The notes under the pieces are model-generated. The model worked only from the letters and a program-made list of their open reading frames with translations. It had not been told where the DNA came from and ran no database searches. A program made the translations under genes and the position numbers. Shown here in pieces: positions 44,064 to 56,564 of a stretch of DNA of 64,000 nucleotides. The stretch's first letter is position 1. Each line of letters starts with the position of its first letter. The DNA comes from Corylus avellana (Eukaryota > Streptophyta > Magnoliopsida > Fagales > Betulaceae): the NCBI RefSeq assembly GCF_901000735.1, contig NC_081546.1, forward strand, positions 26,931,527 to 26,995,526, given 5' to 3'.

Positions 44064-47000
44064 TAGGAGTGGGCAAATTAACCGTTACCGTTTAACCGGC
44101 TGTCTACCGACTTCGACCGAACCGATATAAACTGTAGCCGATATGCCGATATCCTTATCGGTTAAAAAAAGTATACTAGAATTCGGTCCGGTCCAGTTAA
44201 GATGTTCTTATCGGTTAACCGATAAGAACCGGTATACTGTTCACCAAGTGAAAACGGCGCCGTTTTAGTGTAGGTTTTAAATTCCCATTTTCGATTTTTG
44301 CCCTCTGTTAGTCGAATAAGAATTGCAATTTTCAAGCCCTAACTCCCAGCTCCATACCCACTGACCGTCACCCACTCTTTGCGCCACTCTCTCCCCAGAC
44401 CTAGTCCCCAGTCCAGTCCGGCTGACTGGCTGAGTCCCCTCTCTCGCCTCTCTTGCAACTCGCAAGCCTTAGCCGAGTCTCTCACTCTCTCGGTCTCTCC
44501 CCTCTCTCGCCTCTCTCGCAAGTCGCAACTCGCAAGCCGCGTCTCTCAGACTCTCACTCTCTCAATCTCTCGCCTCTCTCGTCTCTCTCGTGAGACTCGA
44601 AGTCTCGAACGGTCGAACGACTCGAACCCACTCAACCTAGTGAACCCACTGTAACTCTGTAAGTGCACCGTGCACGGCCGTTGCTCACTTGCTCCGAATC
44701 TCCGATTGCCTAGCCTATCCACTCATCCCAGACTCCCAAAGTCCCAGTACGATCAGAAACTCTTGATTCCTCGCCTGAGTCGCCTCTCTGTTACAAGTAA
44801 ATCGTAAACTCTGTAATTTTTTTTTTTTTTCTTTTGTTGTTTTCTTATCTGGCGTCTCTGACCCTCAGGCAGTGCACCGTGTGTGAATTATTTCAGTTCA
44901 CTTCCAATTTTCGACTTCCCACCAAATTAAGCTCTAAGCCCTTGCTTCAGGTAACGAAATCGTTTATGAATTATGCTCAATAGTCTGGAAAATCTTTGGT
45001 TGTTGGTTGAGATTTAGAATGGGTATTTCAGTGTTGTTTTTTGATATTATTTCGTTGTTGATTTGTTGGCGGTTGAGAATGGGAAAACTTTTCTTGGCTA
45101 ATTTTATGGTACCCACGGCCACGGGTTCACTGGATAACACATTACAATTTACACATGCATCTTGAATCATTGATTTGCATTTTGCACTATTAGGTGAAAA
45201 ACTCAGTTTTATGAACACCATAAATCAGCAAATTAATTTTGCTAATTAAAACCAACCATTAGTTTGAGTTTTAGTCATAGCCCATAGGTCAAACATTGTC
45301 ACATTAGCTAATTAATTTCAACTATTACTTTTTACTTCAGAAGTTCATATGGCTGCACCTAGACATTCGACATCAACTAGTGCTTCTTGTCCCATAGGCA
45401 TAGATGATAATGAAACCTTTGATGAAGACACATTTGATGAAGAAACCTTTGATGATATTGATGAATCTGATGAGTTTGATACCCAAGGGATTAGATGTGC
45501 TGGTTCTAGGGGTTTTAGGGGAGCATCTCATGGTCGTACTCGTGGTCGACGACTCCCAATCCCTTGTAAAAAAAGATTAAGAATAAAAAGATCTTCAGCA
45601 TGGGACCATTTTACTCAAGATGCAAATAGTTCTGAAGAGGCTCCTATTGCAAGTTGTAACTATTGTGGGGCTCAGTATAAATGTCATGGGACAAACAATG
45701 GCACCTCTAGCATGTTGTACCATTTCAAAAAATGCCAAAAGTATAAGAGCTTAAAAGCAAAAACAGATGGCTCTCAATCTAAATTCACCTTTATGGCCGG
45801 GCAGAGTCAGAGTGATGGTAGTATTGGTAATAACCTAATTGTTGGGAAGTATTCTGAAAAACTTATTAGGGAGACTCTTTGTGAAATGATCATTGTTGAT
45901 GAATTTCCCTTTTCAATTGTGGAGAAGATGGGTGTTAAGAAAATGTTTAAGGTTCTTGAGCCTCGTTTTGAGCTTCCTTCTCGCTATACAATGATGAAGG
46001 ATTGTGTTGAGTTGTTTATGACCAAAAAAGAAATAATCAAAAAGAAGTTGATGATGGTTGGTCAAAGGATTTGTTTGACAACTGACACTTGGACTTCGAT
46101 TCAGAATATGAATTACATGGTTGTAACGGGACATTTCATTGACTCTACTTGGAAATATCAGAAAAGAATATTGGCATTTCACCAAGTGTCGGATCACAAG
46201 GCAATAATGATTACTAAGGAAATAGAGCAATGTTTGGTGGAATGGGGGATTGCTCGTGTGTTGGCGATAACACTTGACAATGCAAGTGCTAATGATAAAG
46301 CAATTAGTGAGTTTAGTAAAAGAAATATGTCCAATGATGATGTTATTTGTCGCCATGAGTTTGTTCATGTGAGGTGTTGTGCCCATGTTCTAAATTTAAT
46401 TGTGAAGGAGGGTATGAAGGGTGCACATGATTCAATTAAAAAGGTCCGAAATATGGTGAAATATATGAAGTGATCCCCCCAAAGATTAGCACTCTTTAAG
46501 TCTTATGTAGAAAGGAAGAATCTTGGGTGTCGGTCTTCCTTGACTCTTGATGTTTCCACTAGATGGAACTCTACTTATACCATGTTGGAGGCGGCACAAA
46601 AGTATGAAAGGGCATTTAATCTTATGTTAGATGAAGATTCGAATTTTGTACATTATTTGAGTGATGATTGTGGAGGGAGGGATGTGTTGGGGGCTCCAAA
46701 TGAAGATGATTGGAATAAGGTTCGACACGTTGTTAAATTCTTGCGTGTATTTTATTACGAAACAATTCAAATGTCAGGTTCCTTGTATTCAACTTCTAAC
46801 TTGTTTTTTGGTATTCTTCAAAATGTTTATCATTGTTTGGATAAGTATTGTGAAAGTAGTGATTATTCATTGAGTACCATGGCAATGCAAATGAAAGAGA
46901 AATATGATAAGTATTGGGGAAATTTTTTGTCTATTAACCCCTTGTTGTTTGTTGCTTCGGTGCTTGATCCACGTTACAAGATAAATGTCTTGGAATTTTT

Positions 47001-48651
47001 GTTCCAAACGAATGTGGGTCTAGTAAAAGCAAAAGAAATTGTTACCAAATTAAAGGATGTCTTGAGCCGGTTATATGAGCAATATGCTATGAATGAAAGT
47101 GGGGCTAGCCTGGCTAGGTTTGGAAATGAAGAGCGTAGTTGCACAAGTTCCGAAGGTGTGGGTGTGGGTACTAATAAGAAAGATGCTTTAACTATTTACC
47201 ATTCATTTCGGGCGTCCAAAAATGTGATGATGTGTTGAACAGAGATAGAGCAATATTATACGGAAGAGCTGGAGACTCCAAGTGACAACTTTGATATTTT
47301 AATGTGGTGGAGGGTAAATAAGGTAAAGTTTCCGATTCTCGCCGAGATAGCACGAGATGTCCTGGCAATTCCACTTACTTCTGTTGCTTCTGAGTCGGCC
47401 TTTAGCACCGGAGGTCGCATCATAGATCCTTTTCGGAGTTCTTTGGCTCCGAAAACAGTGGAAGCTCTTATTTGTTGTCAAAATTGGTTGAGATCTTCTC
47501 CCAATTTTCAGTATGTTGAGTCACTCTTGCCTGATATTGAAGATGAAGAAAGCTACAAGCTTGAGTCGGGTAATATTTGTTAATTTCAAATTTATTTATT
47601 ATTATAATTATTTGATTAAATTATTTTTTCTAATCCTTTAAAAATTTCATTGTGGTAGAAATTTTGTCTAATTCTCTCACATTTGACGCGAATTAAGGCT
47701 TAATGGATGAACTTTGCGGGGTAATGTTTTGTTTAAAGTATTTGGTAAGTTTTTTGCATCTTATTTTTTTCTAATTTGATATTTATTTCTTACTCTTTAA
47801 TATTAATTACTAATAGTGATTCACTTTATTTATGTTTTGATTTGTTGGATTATTGAAGGAAGCAAATTTAAGGAATTGAAGATAATCTATGTTTGAGGTG
47901 GCTCAAGGAAATTATTTTGTAACCGTGTTGATGTTGATGTTTATCCATATTGATCACTATCTTTATGTTTTCTCGCTTTTATATTTGTGTAATGGTGTTG
48001 CCCATGACTTATTTTCCTTTTGCTAAGTGACTTTAATTAGTTAATACTTTGTTTATTATTCATTAATGAATTTTATTTTAATTTGAGTTTGGGTAGGTTT
48101 GATGTTTTTTTTTTTTAAGTGATGGCATTTGATGGGATTTTTTTGCCTTTGGTAAAAACATTTTTCATTAACTAGTTTTGCTAGTCTAATTAGCATTCAT
48201 TATGTTAATTACTAATTAGTCCATTTGCTTTGGAAAAATGTATTTTATAATATAAAAAAAAAAAAAAAAAAAAGTTGAAGTGGATCAATATAAAAAAGCT
48301 TCAATTTTTAGCCCAAAAAACAAATATTTGGGTCCCAACAAAAAGTATTTTGGCCTTAAAACAACTCATTTTTAATAATTTATTTTAGCCCAACAAAAAG
48401 TATTTGGGTTCTTAAAAGGAAAAAAAACTCATTTTTGGTTTTTGGCCCAACAAAATAAATCAATATAAAGCTCTCGGTTAAATCAGTTAACCTGTTTAAC
48501 CGGACCGTTTAACCGTGTACCGTTTTAATCGAAATTATAGGTTAAAATTCTTATTGGTTCGGTATCGGTTAATAAACCGTTTAACTGAAAATTATCGGTT
48601 AATAACCGATAAGGTCCTTAACCAGACCGTTTTGACCGATACCCAGGCCTA
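44064..48651 (+). mobile_element. 4.6-kb hAT transposon (BED type) with 8-bp TSD
   Basis: It is bounded by the TSD GCTGTAAA (44056-44063, 48652-48659). The termini are short and imperfect: TAGGAGTGGGCAA at left, and CCCAGGCCTA at right, whose complement starts TAGGCCTGGG. Subterminal zones (44090-44240, 48475-48640) are dense in aaccg/cggtt motifs. The paralogous flank of the small-membrane-protein gene copy 1 (16263-16285) gives the uninterrupted empty site. It encodes one transposase. Confidence 0.92.
45349..47583 (+). pseudogene. hAT transposase, BED zinc finger and dimerisation domain, two in-frame TGA codons
   Basis: There is one continuous frame of 744 sense-or-stop codons, broken only by TGA at 46471-46473 and 47236-47238. 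The domains are an acidic N-terminus, an Arg/Lys stretch, a BED finger (CNYCGAQYKCHG then HFKKC), the RNase-H-like core (LTTDTWTSIQNMNYM with the first Asp, ITLDNASAND with the second), LDVSTRWNSTY, NPLLFVASVLDPRYK and the hAT dimerisation motif (IPLTSVASESAFSTGGRII). A 5' UTR intron is likely (GT at 44951, AG at 45340). The length and motifs match Ac/RICESLEEPER-type transposases. One stop is a CGA to TGA type change and the other a one-base change. Confidence 0.9.
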
Positions 48652-48709
48652 GCTGTAAATAACTTGAACTAAACACAAGGAAATAAAGAAAAAATTGACA
48701 CCCAAGTAA

Positions 48710-49202
48710 TCATTTCAATTTCTCATTCAAAATCACACAAATATCAACAGTAATATATATATCAAGATTCAGGTTCCTGGAGAAAGAAAAAATGAGGAAG
48801 ATACACGAAGGAGCAACTACAAAAGCTACAAGCTTTAGCAAGTCCTCAGTCTCCTTTGATATCACTCCAATCCTTGACCAGTCTCCACTGTACCTGAACA
48901 TTGAAATCTTTCTTCATGAGAAACATAGATTCAAGTTTCTGATGAAAAAAATATCAAAGAAAACAAACGAAAAAGCATACGTACCCAGCATCGATGAATC
49001 CCAGCCCAAGCAGGGCCACAACAGAGCGAGCAAGAATTGGGTTGGAGATTTTCATTGGGAAAATGGTTTCTTGGTGGGACCTGGAATTATCAGACAAATC
49101 TTTCTTCTTAGCCATTGAGGTTCCAAATTTTCTGACATTTCTCCTCACAAACGGATAAGTAGTCGGGCTGTTGAAGATAAGGCTCTTTCTAGTGACCAGC
49201 AT
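48710..49202 (-). CDS. Small plastid-type membrane protein, copy 2 (DUF7887-like, altered C-terminus)
   Basis: Exons are 48985-49202 and 48710-48893, with the same join and start as copy 1. A one-base deletion (gttcctg versus gttccctg) near the stop codon shifts the frame, replacing the REPEA end by an 18-residue longer tail (NLNLDIYITVDICV...). The product is 133 residues. The transit-like N-terminus, the ARSVVALLGLGFIDAGY segment and the SGDWSRIGVISKETEDLLK core are kept. The 3' flank was split by the hAT insertion at 44064-48651. The gene may still function, or be a recent non-functional duplicate. Confidence 0.65.
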
Positions 49203-49423
49203 TTCCTATCCTCTGTTTGGGCTCGTTACTCTTTGACCATTCTCAATTCTAAAAATCATTCATCCAACAAGGGCACAATTGTAATTTTGATATTTTTAAC
49301 GTTATATTTAGAGAAAAATGCAAAAATCATTTCGTATATGCGTTTCTACCATGAAAATTCCATTACCAGTGAGCTCTTTTTTTTTTTTTGGGTCCTGCAG
49401 GCTTGGGCTTGGCTTGGCTTGCT

Positions 49424-49898
49424 TCACAGGTTTCTTTTCCTCCCCAGCTCCCTCAGCTGATCAAATGGAGAGTTCATGAATAACTTCTGTATATCACCCA
49501 CTGCAGAATACAACTTTGCCTCCAAATGTTCGAGCCTATGTTCAGAATCGGAAGATGATGAAGCCATTATTAGCTCTGATATCAAGTTGTTACAAACCTG
49601 AATATCAATTAGGGTAGGTTTTTCGATAGAATGTAGGCCTCCTTCAAACCAAGAGTTTAGAGAATAAACTTCTCTGCATAATTTATTAACACGAGAACAA
49701 TCTTTAAATAGATTTATAATTAGATAACACCAACTTGAAAAAAAAATAAATAAATAAATAAATAAATAAAAAATAAATTAAGGATCTCTCAAGTGTTAAA
49801 TATTAAGGTAACAGAATAATAAATATTTAATTGCTCAAATTTTAAGGATTTTACCATGGTATTATCTTAGAAAATCTAAAGAATTCCTCATCCTTACA
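49424..49898 (-). mobile_element. LTR retroelement fragment: LTR, PBS and gag start
   Basis: Minus strand: a candidate LTR (TGTAAGGATGAGG at 49898 to GTAACA near 49589), then a PBS-like TTGATATCAGAGC (49573-49585), then an ATG at 49567 opening MASSSSDSEHRLEHLEAKLY, a gag-like acidic N-terminus, with a stop at 49424. The rest of the element is missing. Confidence 0.5.
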
Positions 49899-50273
49899 AC
49901 TCCCAAAGCATGACTTTAAACACCAACATTGCCCTGCCAAAACAGTAATGGGATCTGACTTCTGAGCAATAGCCAGTAAAAGCAAGAGATAATGGCGCTT
50001 GCTTGGTGCTTCTCAATTCTGCTATTGAAATTCCTCTTCATAATCTTTACAAAGAACACTCCTATGTAGAAGCATTCCCACAATGAAACCACCTGGAATG
50101 AACTCCACACAATTCCAGCCGGCAGGGTAACATGATACTGCAGTGGAAGTGTATCCACATCACCCAAAAAGGATAATCTTACCAAAGTTTATAAAGAGAG
50201 GTTATGGAGAGGGTAGAACCACAAACATGACATCTGAAGTGGAAGTTGCATCATCATACTTGCCTGCCAGATT
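49899..50273. other. Intergenic; no gene recognised
   Basis: Sequence between the retroelement fragment and the inner end of arm B. No motif recognised. Confidence 0.45.
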
Positions 50274-51165
50274 ACGCAAATCCTGCAATATGCCTATCCG
50301 GTCGATCTAGTATTGTTTCTTATATCTGATAAATTTATGGAACAAAAATCATAAATCAAAAAACCATAAAAGCATGAACAAGACCATAAAAATAAAGCAA
50401 TAGTAATTTCAAGGGGTGATAAAATTGGCTTTGGATCTCCCCCTCCCATAAAACCAAAATTCACTTTCAATGCAGAAGTCTAAATAGGTGAAACATTTTA
50501 TGTTTTTTTTTGTAAGAAAGGTGAAACACTTACATATTACTATAACCCAAGCTAGTATATCTGTCCCAAATAGTTGACTGCTCTGCATAAATTCACTCAT
50601 GGTCAAATTCTGAATATGTCAGATCATTCGCGTACGGAACCCCATTTGTCAATTGTACCAAAAGATCCAAAAAATGGAATGATCATCTCCAAACCATGAA
50701 GATTTTATCCATAATTAAGTGCCCAAATCAACAAGCTAAGCCAATGCTGGAGCATCTGCAGACAGACCTCTGAAGCCACCACATTCAACACTGAACCCAA
50801 AACATTAACAAGCACTATATATGGGGTACTTAAGAGATAAAAACGGTTTGAAGTTTTGAAATTTCTCAAAGTTGTAAAAGCGATGAAAGTTTAAGAGTGT
50901 TAAGTAAAGTTTCTCCTAATTAAAAGCATTCAATTTATTCAACTCTTTTCTTTTCTTAGTTATTTAAACGTTAATAACTAATTATTGACAGTGGCTTAGT
51001 TTCCAACTTTAAATTTAAAAGATAATTATCTTTTCTAAAAGTTCAAATATAAGTTTAGTAAAATAAATTTTTTTAATGATAAAGTACTTAGAATAGAAGT
51101 TCTTAATTTGAATTTCAGAATTTGTTCAAAATTATTAGTATCAAAGTGCTCTTTACTTCCTCAGA

Positions 51166-51177
<12 letters not shown>

Positions 51178-51224
<47 letters not shown>
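51178..51224. repeat. Long A homopolymer next to (ca)n
   Basis: About 46 A residues preceded by cacacacaca. The arm A equivalent is about 28 T. Confidence 0.95.
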
Positions 51225-51226
<2 letters not shown>

Positions 51227-51532
51227 AAATTATTCAAAATCAAATAATTTAATTTTTCTTAACTTTTGTAATTGTGAAAATTATGGTTATCATAATTAAT
51301 CTAACTCAACTTGAGGTATTAATACTAATTTTAAATAGCTTGCAAAATAAGCATAGACTATATATTCTCAAAATTTCACGTTGGATTTGTAAACCATTTC
51401 TTCCAATTGAACTGATACTAAAAAGCAATTTAAAAATTATACCATACACTTCTAAAATTCTTGAATTTAATCTATTATTTTCTCGTATTCAAGATAAAGT
51501 TACAACCTTAAGGTATTAAGAAGTAAACTTCC

Positions 51533-51579
<47 letters not shown>

Positions 51580-51757
51580 TATGTACTAAAATGACTAATT
51601 TCTCACATTTATGGTGGATCATATGTTTTCCTGGAAAATGCACTCATATCATATTACATCCCAAAATGCAAAAGAAAACGATATGGAAAAATTGAAAAAA
51701 GAGAAAGAAATTGAAAAGATGTTGTCCTTTACAATTTATTGGCCGGGGAAAGAGTTC

Positions 51758-54700
51758 CTACAGGCAGCTGCCAGGAGCATAGTGGCGGAACTGGCCATTT
51801 TGCATGAAGTGAGTGAATGGAGAAGTATAAGAAGTTCCCATGATACCTTTTAGGATAATTTCCAAGTAGTCTTTCCACCATTTCATGAAGCTGCTCTGCT
51901 TGAAGAATATCTCAGGGGATACTGCATAATTCTTGAGCATACCCAATACATAGGCTTCAAACACAATCAGGCTCCGTTTATGTTTATCCATATCATTCGA
52001 CGACTCTCCATTGCTCAGCAGCACATTGCATGAAATGCGAGCCTCCTCAACATATGCCCAAAAGCAAGAATCCTCCGTCAGGCCATCCGCCAGTTTTTGT
52101 TTCTTGGAATTATTTGGACGGCTTGCTGCAGGTTTCACATCTTCACTGAGCCATTTCTCCAATTGGGTGTAATGTTTAGACCTTCCTTTAGCCATGTAGT
52201 CTGTTTTGCCGTCACGGTAGTATTCAGCTATGTCCAGCGGTTCAATCAACCTTCGGTAGTTTGTTCCAGCATAGAGCCAGCCGGTGGTAAAGGAGGCGCC
52301 ATTCCTCTGGGGCTTTTTCTCTGCTTCATCAACCATGTCCATCCAGTAACATGTGAGGGGTTTCTTGAACGCTTGTGCTTTAATGTCACTGCTATCTAAT
52401 GCATTCTTGAACCTGTCATAGTATCCAATTCCCTCGTCCTCACAACACTTCTTGTACCATTCCAGTTGGGTCATGTATGCTTTCATCTCATTTAACACGG
52501 TGGAATCATAAACTTCCCTCCTCCTCATTAACCATTTCCTCTCCTGTCTCTCTGTGTTTCTAATTAGCGTGTTCATGTCAATATTGCTCTGCTGCTGCGC
52601 GCCATGATTTTTTAAAAATGAGTTGTGCTACTACCAATAAGTAGATTTTTGGAAAACATCTCATATAATTAAATGATAGTGATTCGATCTCATCTATGTA
52701 TGTACCATAGCATGTGTTAGTTTATGTTTTGGCATATTCGGTTTGCATGTAAACTGATGAAAATGAGCATCTTGTTCGGACAGCCAAAAGTAGTGTCCGG
52801 ATAGAATTTTCAGAAAGTTCAACTTAAAAATCTAGGGCCTGTCCAGACAGCCAGAAGCCGTGTCCAAATTGAATTTACAGAAAGTTCACTTGTTCACTTT
52901 GAAGACCTGTCCGGACAGCATTTACAGAAAGTCTATTTTACTTGGCCTATCTGGACACTGAGCTTGGCTGTTCAGACATCAAGGGTTTATGCATATGTAA
53001 CCCTAGCCGTGTCCGAACATGTACGTATCCCTGTCCAGACACGGCCGCTTAATATGGTTGTGCGAATTTATATTTAAACGACTTTTATGCACATTATTAT
53101 GTATGAATTCGGAGAGCGAATATTGGGAGCTAAGAGAGAGAGATAGAGATATCGAACTGGAGTGTTTTGGATCTCTCTTCGAATAAAGGTGAGAAATCTC
53201 ATTCTCGTTTGATTAAACACTTGAAGCCAATCGGAATTCCGATGAGGAGATCATATAGAAGAATTGTACCAGATGTTCTGGAAAGGACTACTGCAGTAGA
53301 AGTTGAGTGGGTCGCTTGTCTTATGCAAGGGAGTGTCAATTGCAAAAGTTTAGTAAGCGTGAACTTCTTGTAATTCTTAGTCTTTTATAGTGGAGTGATT
53401 TCCTAGGTTTGGCTGCTCCGAAAGGTTTTACATTTAGAGAATTTTCTAAATAGTTTTCTCTTCGTAACTAAATATCTGTGTTCTTTAATGTTAATTACAT
53501 ATTTGTATTTGGTTGATTATTATTTGTTAAGTCAGATTTATTTCCTACATAATATTTTGTGAAACAACTATACAATCAGAATGTGTGTTAATTGGAGTCA
53601 ATTAGGGTTTTTCAGCATGAGATATATATGAGTCAAATAATGAGCAATTATCTATGATCCAATTCCAAATAAAAAAGAGATTGAGCTAGTACCTGCGGTC
53701 GCCCCAGTCCGATTGCTTCTAGTTGTGTAATAATGCCTGCCTGTAATGGTTGTGCAATCCATTCATCGTGGAGTTTTGTAGTACTATCCTTGCACATTAC
53801 ATTACCGTGGAGTTGTTCGACTATATTTTTATACTCAAAGAACTCCAAATTAACTTGATTAGGATATTGATTTCCAGGACCCGTTGCCATCAACAACTTC
53901 AAAACAGATTCAGGGTTTTCAAGACAAGCGCAACCCAGTTCGGAACACAGGAGAAATGTGCCAAAAGGCTTGTATTCCTTGGTTGGAGAAGCCAATTCAG
54001 CAGCACTAGGATTGGGGGGTGAAATTAAGACTCTTGGGACTGGATCTCGATCCAAAACCACATGCAAAAAGCAAGAGTTCCATGTTGAGTATTGTAATAT
54101 GGCTTCTTGCAAGCCATCATCACCAATAAGGGGTGAACCAAAAGTGATGCAAAGTGGGCGTTTGGTGGTTGCTAAATTGATTTTGTCCAGCAGCCATAAG
54201 GTGAAGAGAGAGGCAACAGATCCTCCCAGTCAGTGTCCAGTGATAATGAATGGCTTCGTGGAAATCTGCATTAAAATATGAATCTTATAACTTTAATAAC
54301 AGCCGACTGAAATTCTCAAAGTTCTTTTGATCGATACAATAAAAAACGGTCCATATATATCATATACAAAGACCTTACTAATTTTTTTTTTTTTCTCCTA
54401 AGCATACAAAGACCTGGGCGGTTTGGACTCGTTTGGTAATTTTTTTAGATGATTTTTTTTCCCTTTTGATGTTTTATTGGTGAAAATAGTTTTTGAGTGT
54501 TCTATTTATTGAGTTGTTTGTTAATTCTTTTACTTTATGCTATATATATAAAAAAAAAAAACAAAAATTAGCAAATTTGCCCAATTTTCCTTGCATAGCT
54601 ATTCTCCAAAAGAAATTATAAAAATCATTTACCACCTCATCTTTTACCTATCTTTCTGGTCCTAGTAGATAGGATACCAAGCCAATCAATCAACCAATAG

Positions 54701-55708
54701 ACCCGGATACAACCACAAAGCACCACACATGATCCCCTCTCTTAGTACAATAGCATTGGTTCCTGCAATACTAGCAGAAATTGATGGTTCACAGGAGTCA
54801 TGGGGCTAAGGAATTCAACATCAAGAAAAGTCCCCTATTAATTAAAGTCCCCTATTAATTTGTGCCACATGGCTAGTGGTTGCTACAAATTGGCTATAGA
54901 AGGCAGCCAGCAACAGGTCAAAAGATGACTTTCGTTTCCTTCTCTAAAATCCCTACCCCCTTCGTACTGAATTAGGCATTAGAGATATTCTTAATTTCTT
55001 ACTTTATTGCCGCTCTTAAATACTATTCACTTTATTCTTAAACAAAATCATTAAAACATTTTTATTTTTATATCATATTATTTACTTTTTACTATTAAAA
55101 AATTAAAATATGCCTAGATTTCCCCAAGCTTACAATAAATTAAAGAAAAAGAGAAAAAAAAAAAAAAAAAAAAAAAGGAAAAATTAAGGATAGAGAGGTA
55201 CCTGAGATTTCAAGAAATCCAGCACACCATGGACACTGGCAAAAAGATCGATTGCAGGTTTGTTAATGGAGAAACGTGGGTTGGTTTTGGTGCACAGGAA
55301 TTCAAAGAGAGGAAAAGTCTCCTTAAGAGCTGATGATGAAACCAAGTCTCCTCCTCCTTCTCCTTTAAGACGCTCTTTCGTACAAGGAGGCCAAGTAACG
55401 AAAGCTATGATTGTACAGTTTGGCTGCTGATCATCAATTTTGAATCTAACAGTAACAGGGGAAGCCGAAGATGGCGCTTCATTGATTTCTGTGTAAAGTT
55501 CCGAAATTGCAGCCCATGAATGGTGCAGGACATTAGAGATCACAACAAAACTTCCCAACTCTAACCCACTGCTAAATCTGCAACCCAGAATCAAAGGAAA
55601 TAAATAGTCAACAAATTTTGATGCAATGGGATTTCCATGCTCAAGAAACAAATTAAACGAAGAAAAAAAAATGCAATGGGTTTCTTCTTACAATGGAGAT
55701 CGGTTCAT
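51758..55708 (-). pseudogene. SAG101: SAG101-B, full exon set with TGA at the GHSLG serine
   Basis: Exons (minus) are 55692-55708, 55202-55577, 53693-54265 and 51758-52594, all joined in phase to 600 codons, close to the family's usual length. Exons 1-3 match copy A with few changes. The nucleophile-position codon 143 (TCT in copy A) is TGA at 54230-54232, with two adjacent substitutions, so translation stops inside the lipase-like domain. Exon 4 encodes an intact 278-residue EP domain: LEWYKKCCEDEGIGYYDRFK, WLYAGTNYRRLIEPLDIAEY, GRSKHYTQLEKWL and CFWAYVEEARISCNVLL. EP domains bind TIR-made nucleotides together with EDS1. Intron 3 carries the gtccgg repeats (52770-53045). The duplication and linkage to TNL remnants suggest a shared immune locus. 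Confidence 0.85.
52770..53045. repeat. Dispersed cctgtccggacag palindrome repeats in SAG101-B intron 3
   Basis: Seven or more imperfect copies of the self-complementary word ctgtccggacag, spaced about 20-70 bp, occur with a recurring ttacagaaagttc block. This style is known from plant LTRs. I found no element ends, and arm A has a gap here. Confidence 0.6.
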
Positions 55709-56092
55709 CCTCAATGGCTTTGTTAGACTCGTTTACAGACATCGCTACGTGCTGGCAACAAAGTTATAACAACAACGGGAATCAATCAAAGACTCGTCAG
55801 TCGTCAACGTCGACTAACCAATGGCCGCCACGAGAAAGTTCCTCGCGGGAGAAATGACAAGACTAGAAAGTCAACAGGATAATGACTTAAAACTAAAAAA
55901 CTCACCACGGTCCACAAATATATCTATCAAACACTTCCAATAATTTTTGAGGTTTTTTTTTTTAAAAAAAAAAAAAAAAATTGTTTTGATATAATAATAA
56001 TGATAGTAGTTTGGACTTTGGAGATTTCTGTAAGTATTCAATTTTTTTTTTGAAAAAAATGGAACTTCCATTGATAAAATTTCAAGACACAC

Positions 56093-56564
56093 AAAACATA
56101 AAGTTCTGAAAGTTCATAACCAAAAACTATGACGGTTACAAAGTCATAAAAATGACTTTAATTTTTTGTTAACCCATGTATAATTATATTTAAGGAACAT
56201 ATTTGTTTTGTGCAGACTAAATCAAAGACATGAGTAACCTAAATAAAATTAAAAAAAAAAAAATCTTAAAACAATAAACTCAAAACACAAAAAACTTCCA
56301 AAAGAATTAAAGTTACCTAAATAATAATAATAATAATAAAGTACTCTCTAAAAAGTTGTCGAACGACCTTCAGAAGATTCGTTTCCGGCCAGGTTGGTGA
56401 AGCCAAAAATTGGTCCCTTTTTTCTCCCATTTGCGTGGAGCTTGGTTTCATTCACCCTTGCTATGAGACCCACAAACGAATAATCGTTTTCTTCCCATTA
56501 CACAGCAAGATAATGATAACTACTACCAAGTGAATATCATGAACTTAAACCCCAAGGTGTTGGT
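56093..56564. other. Intergenic part of arm B; no gene recognised
   Basis: AT-rich, with (taa)n at about 56322-56338 and A-runs. Its arm A counterpart is in the 522-N gap. Confidence 0.5.

Noticed and set aside
44379..44654. Ser/Leu/Arg-rich open frame of 91 residues
   Set aside because: Pyrimidine-rich ctctcg repeats in the 5' leader of the BED-type hAT; no motif and no conservation seen.
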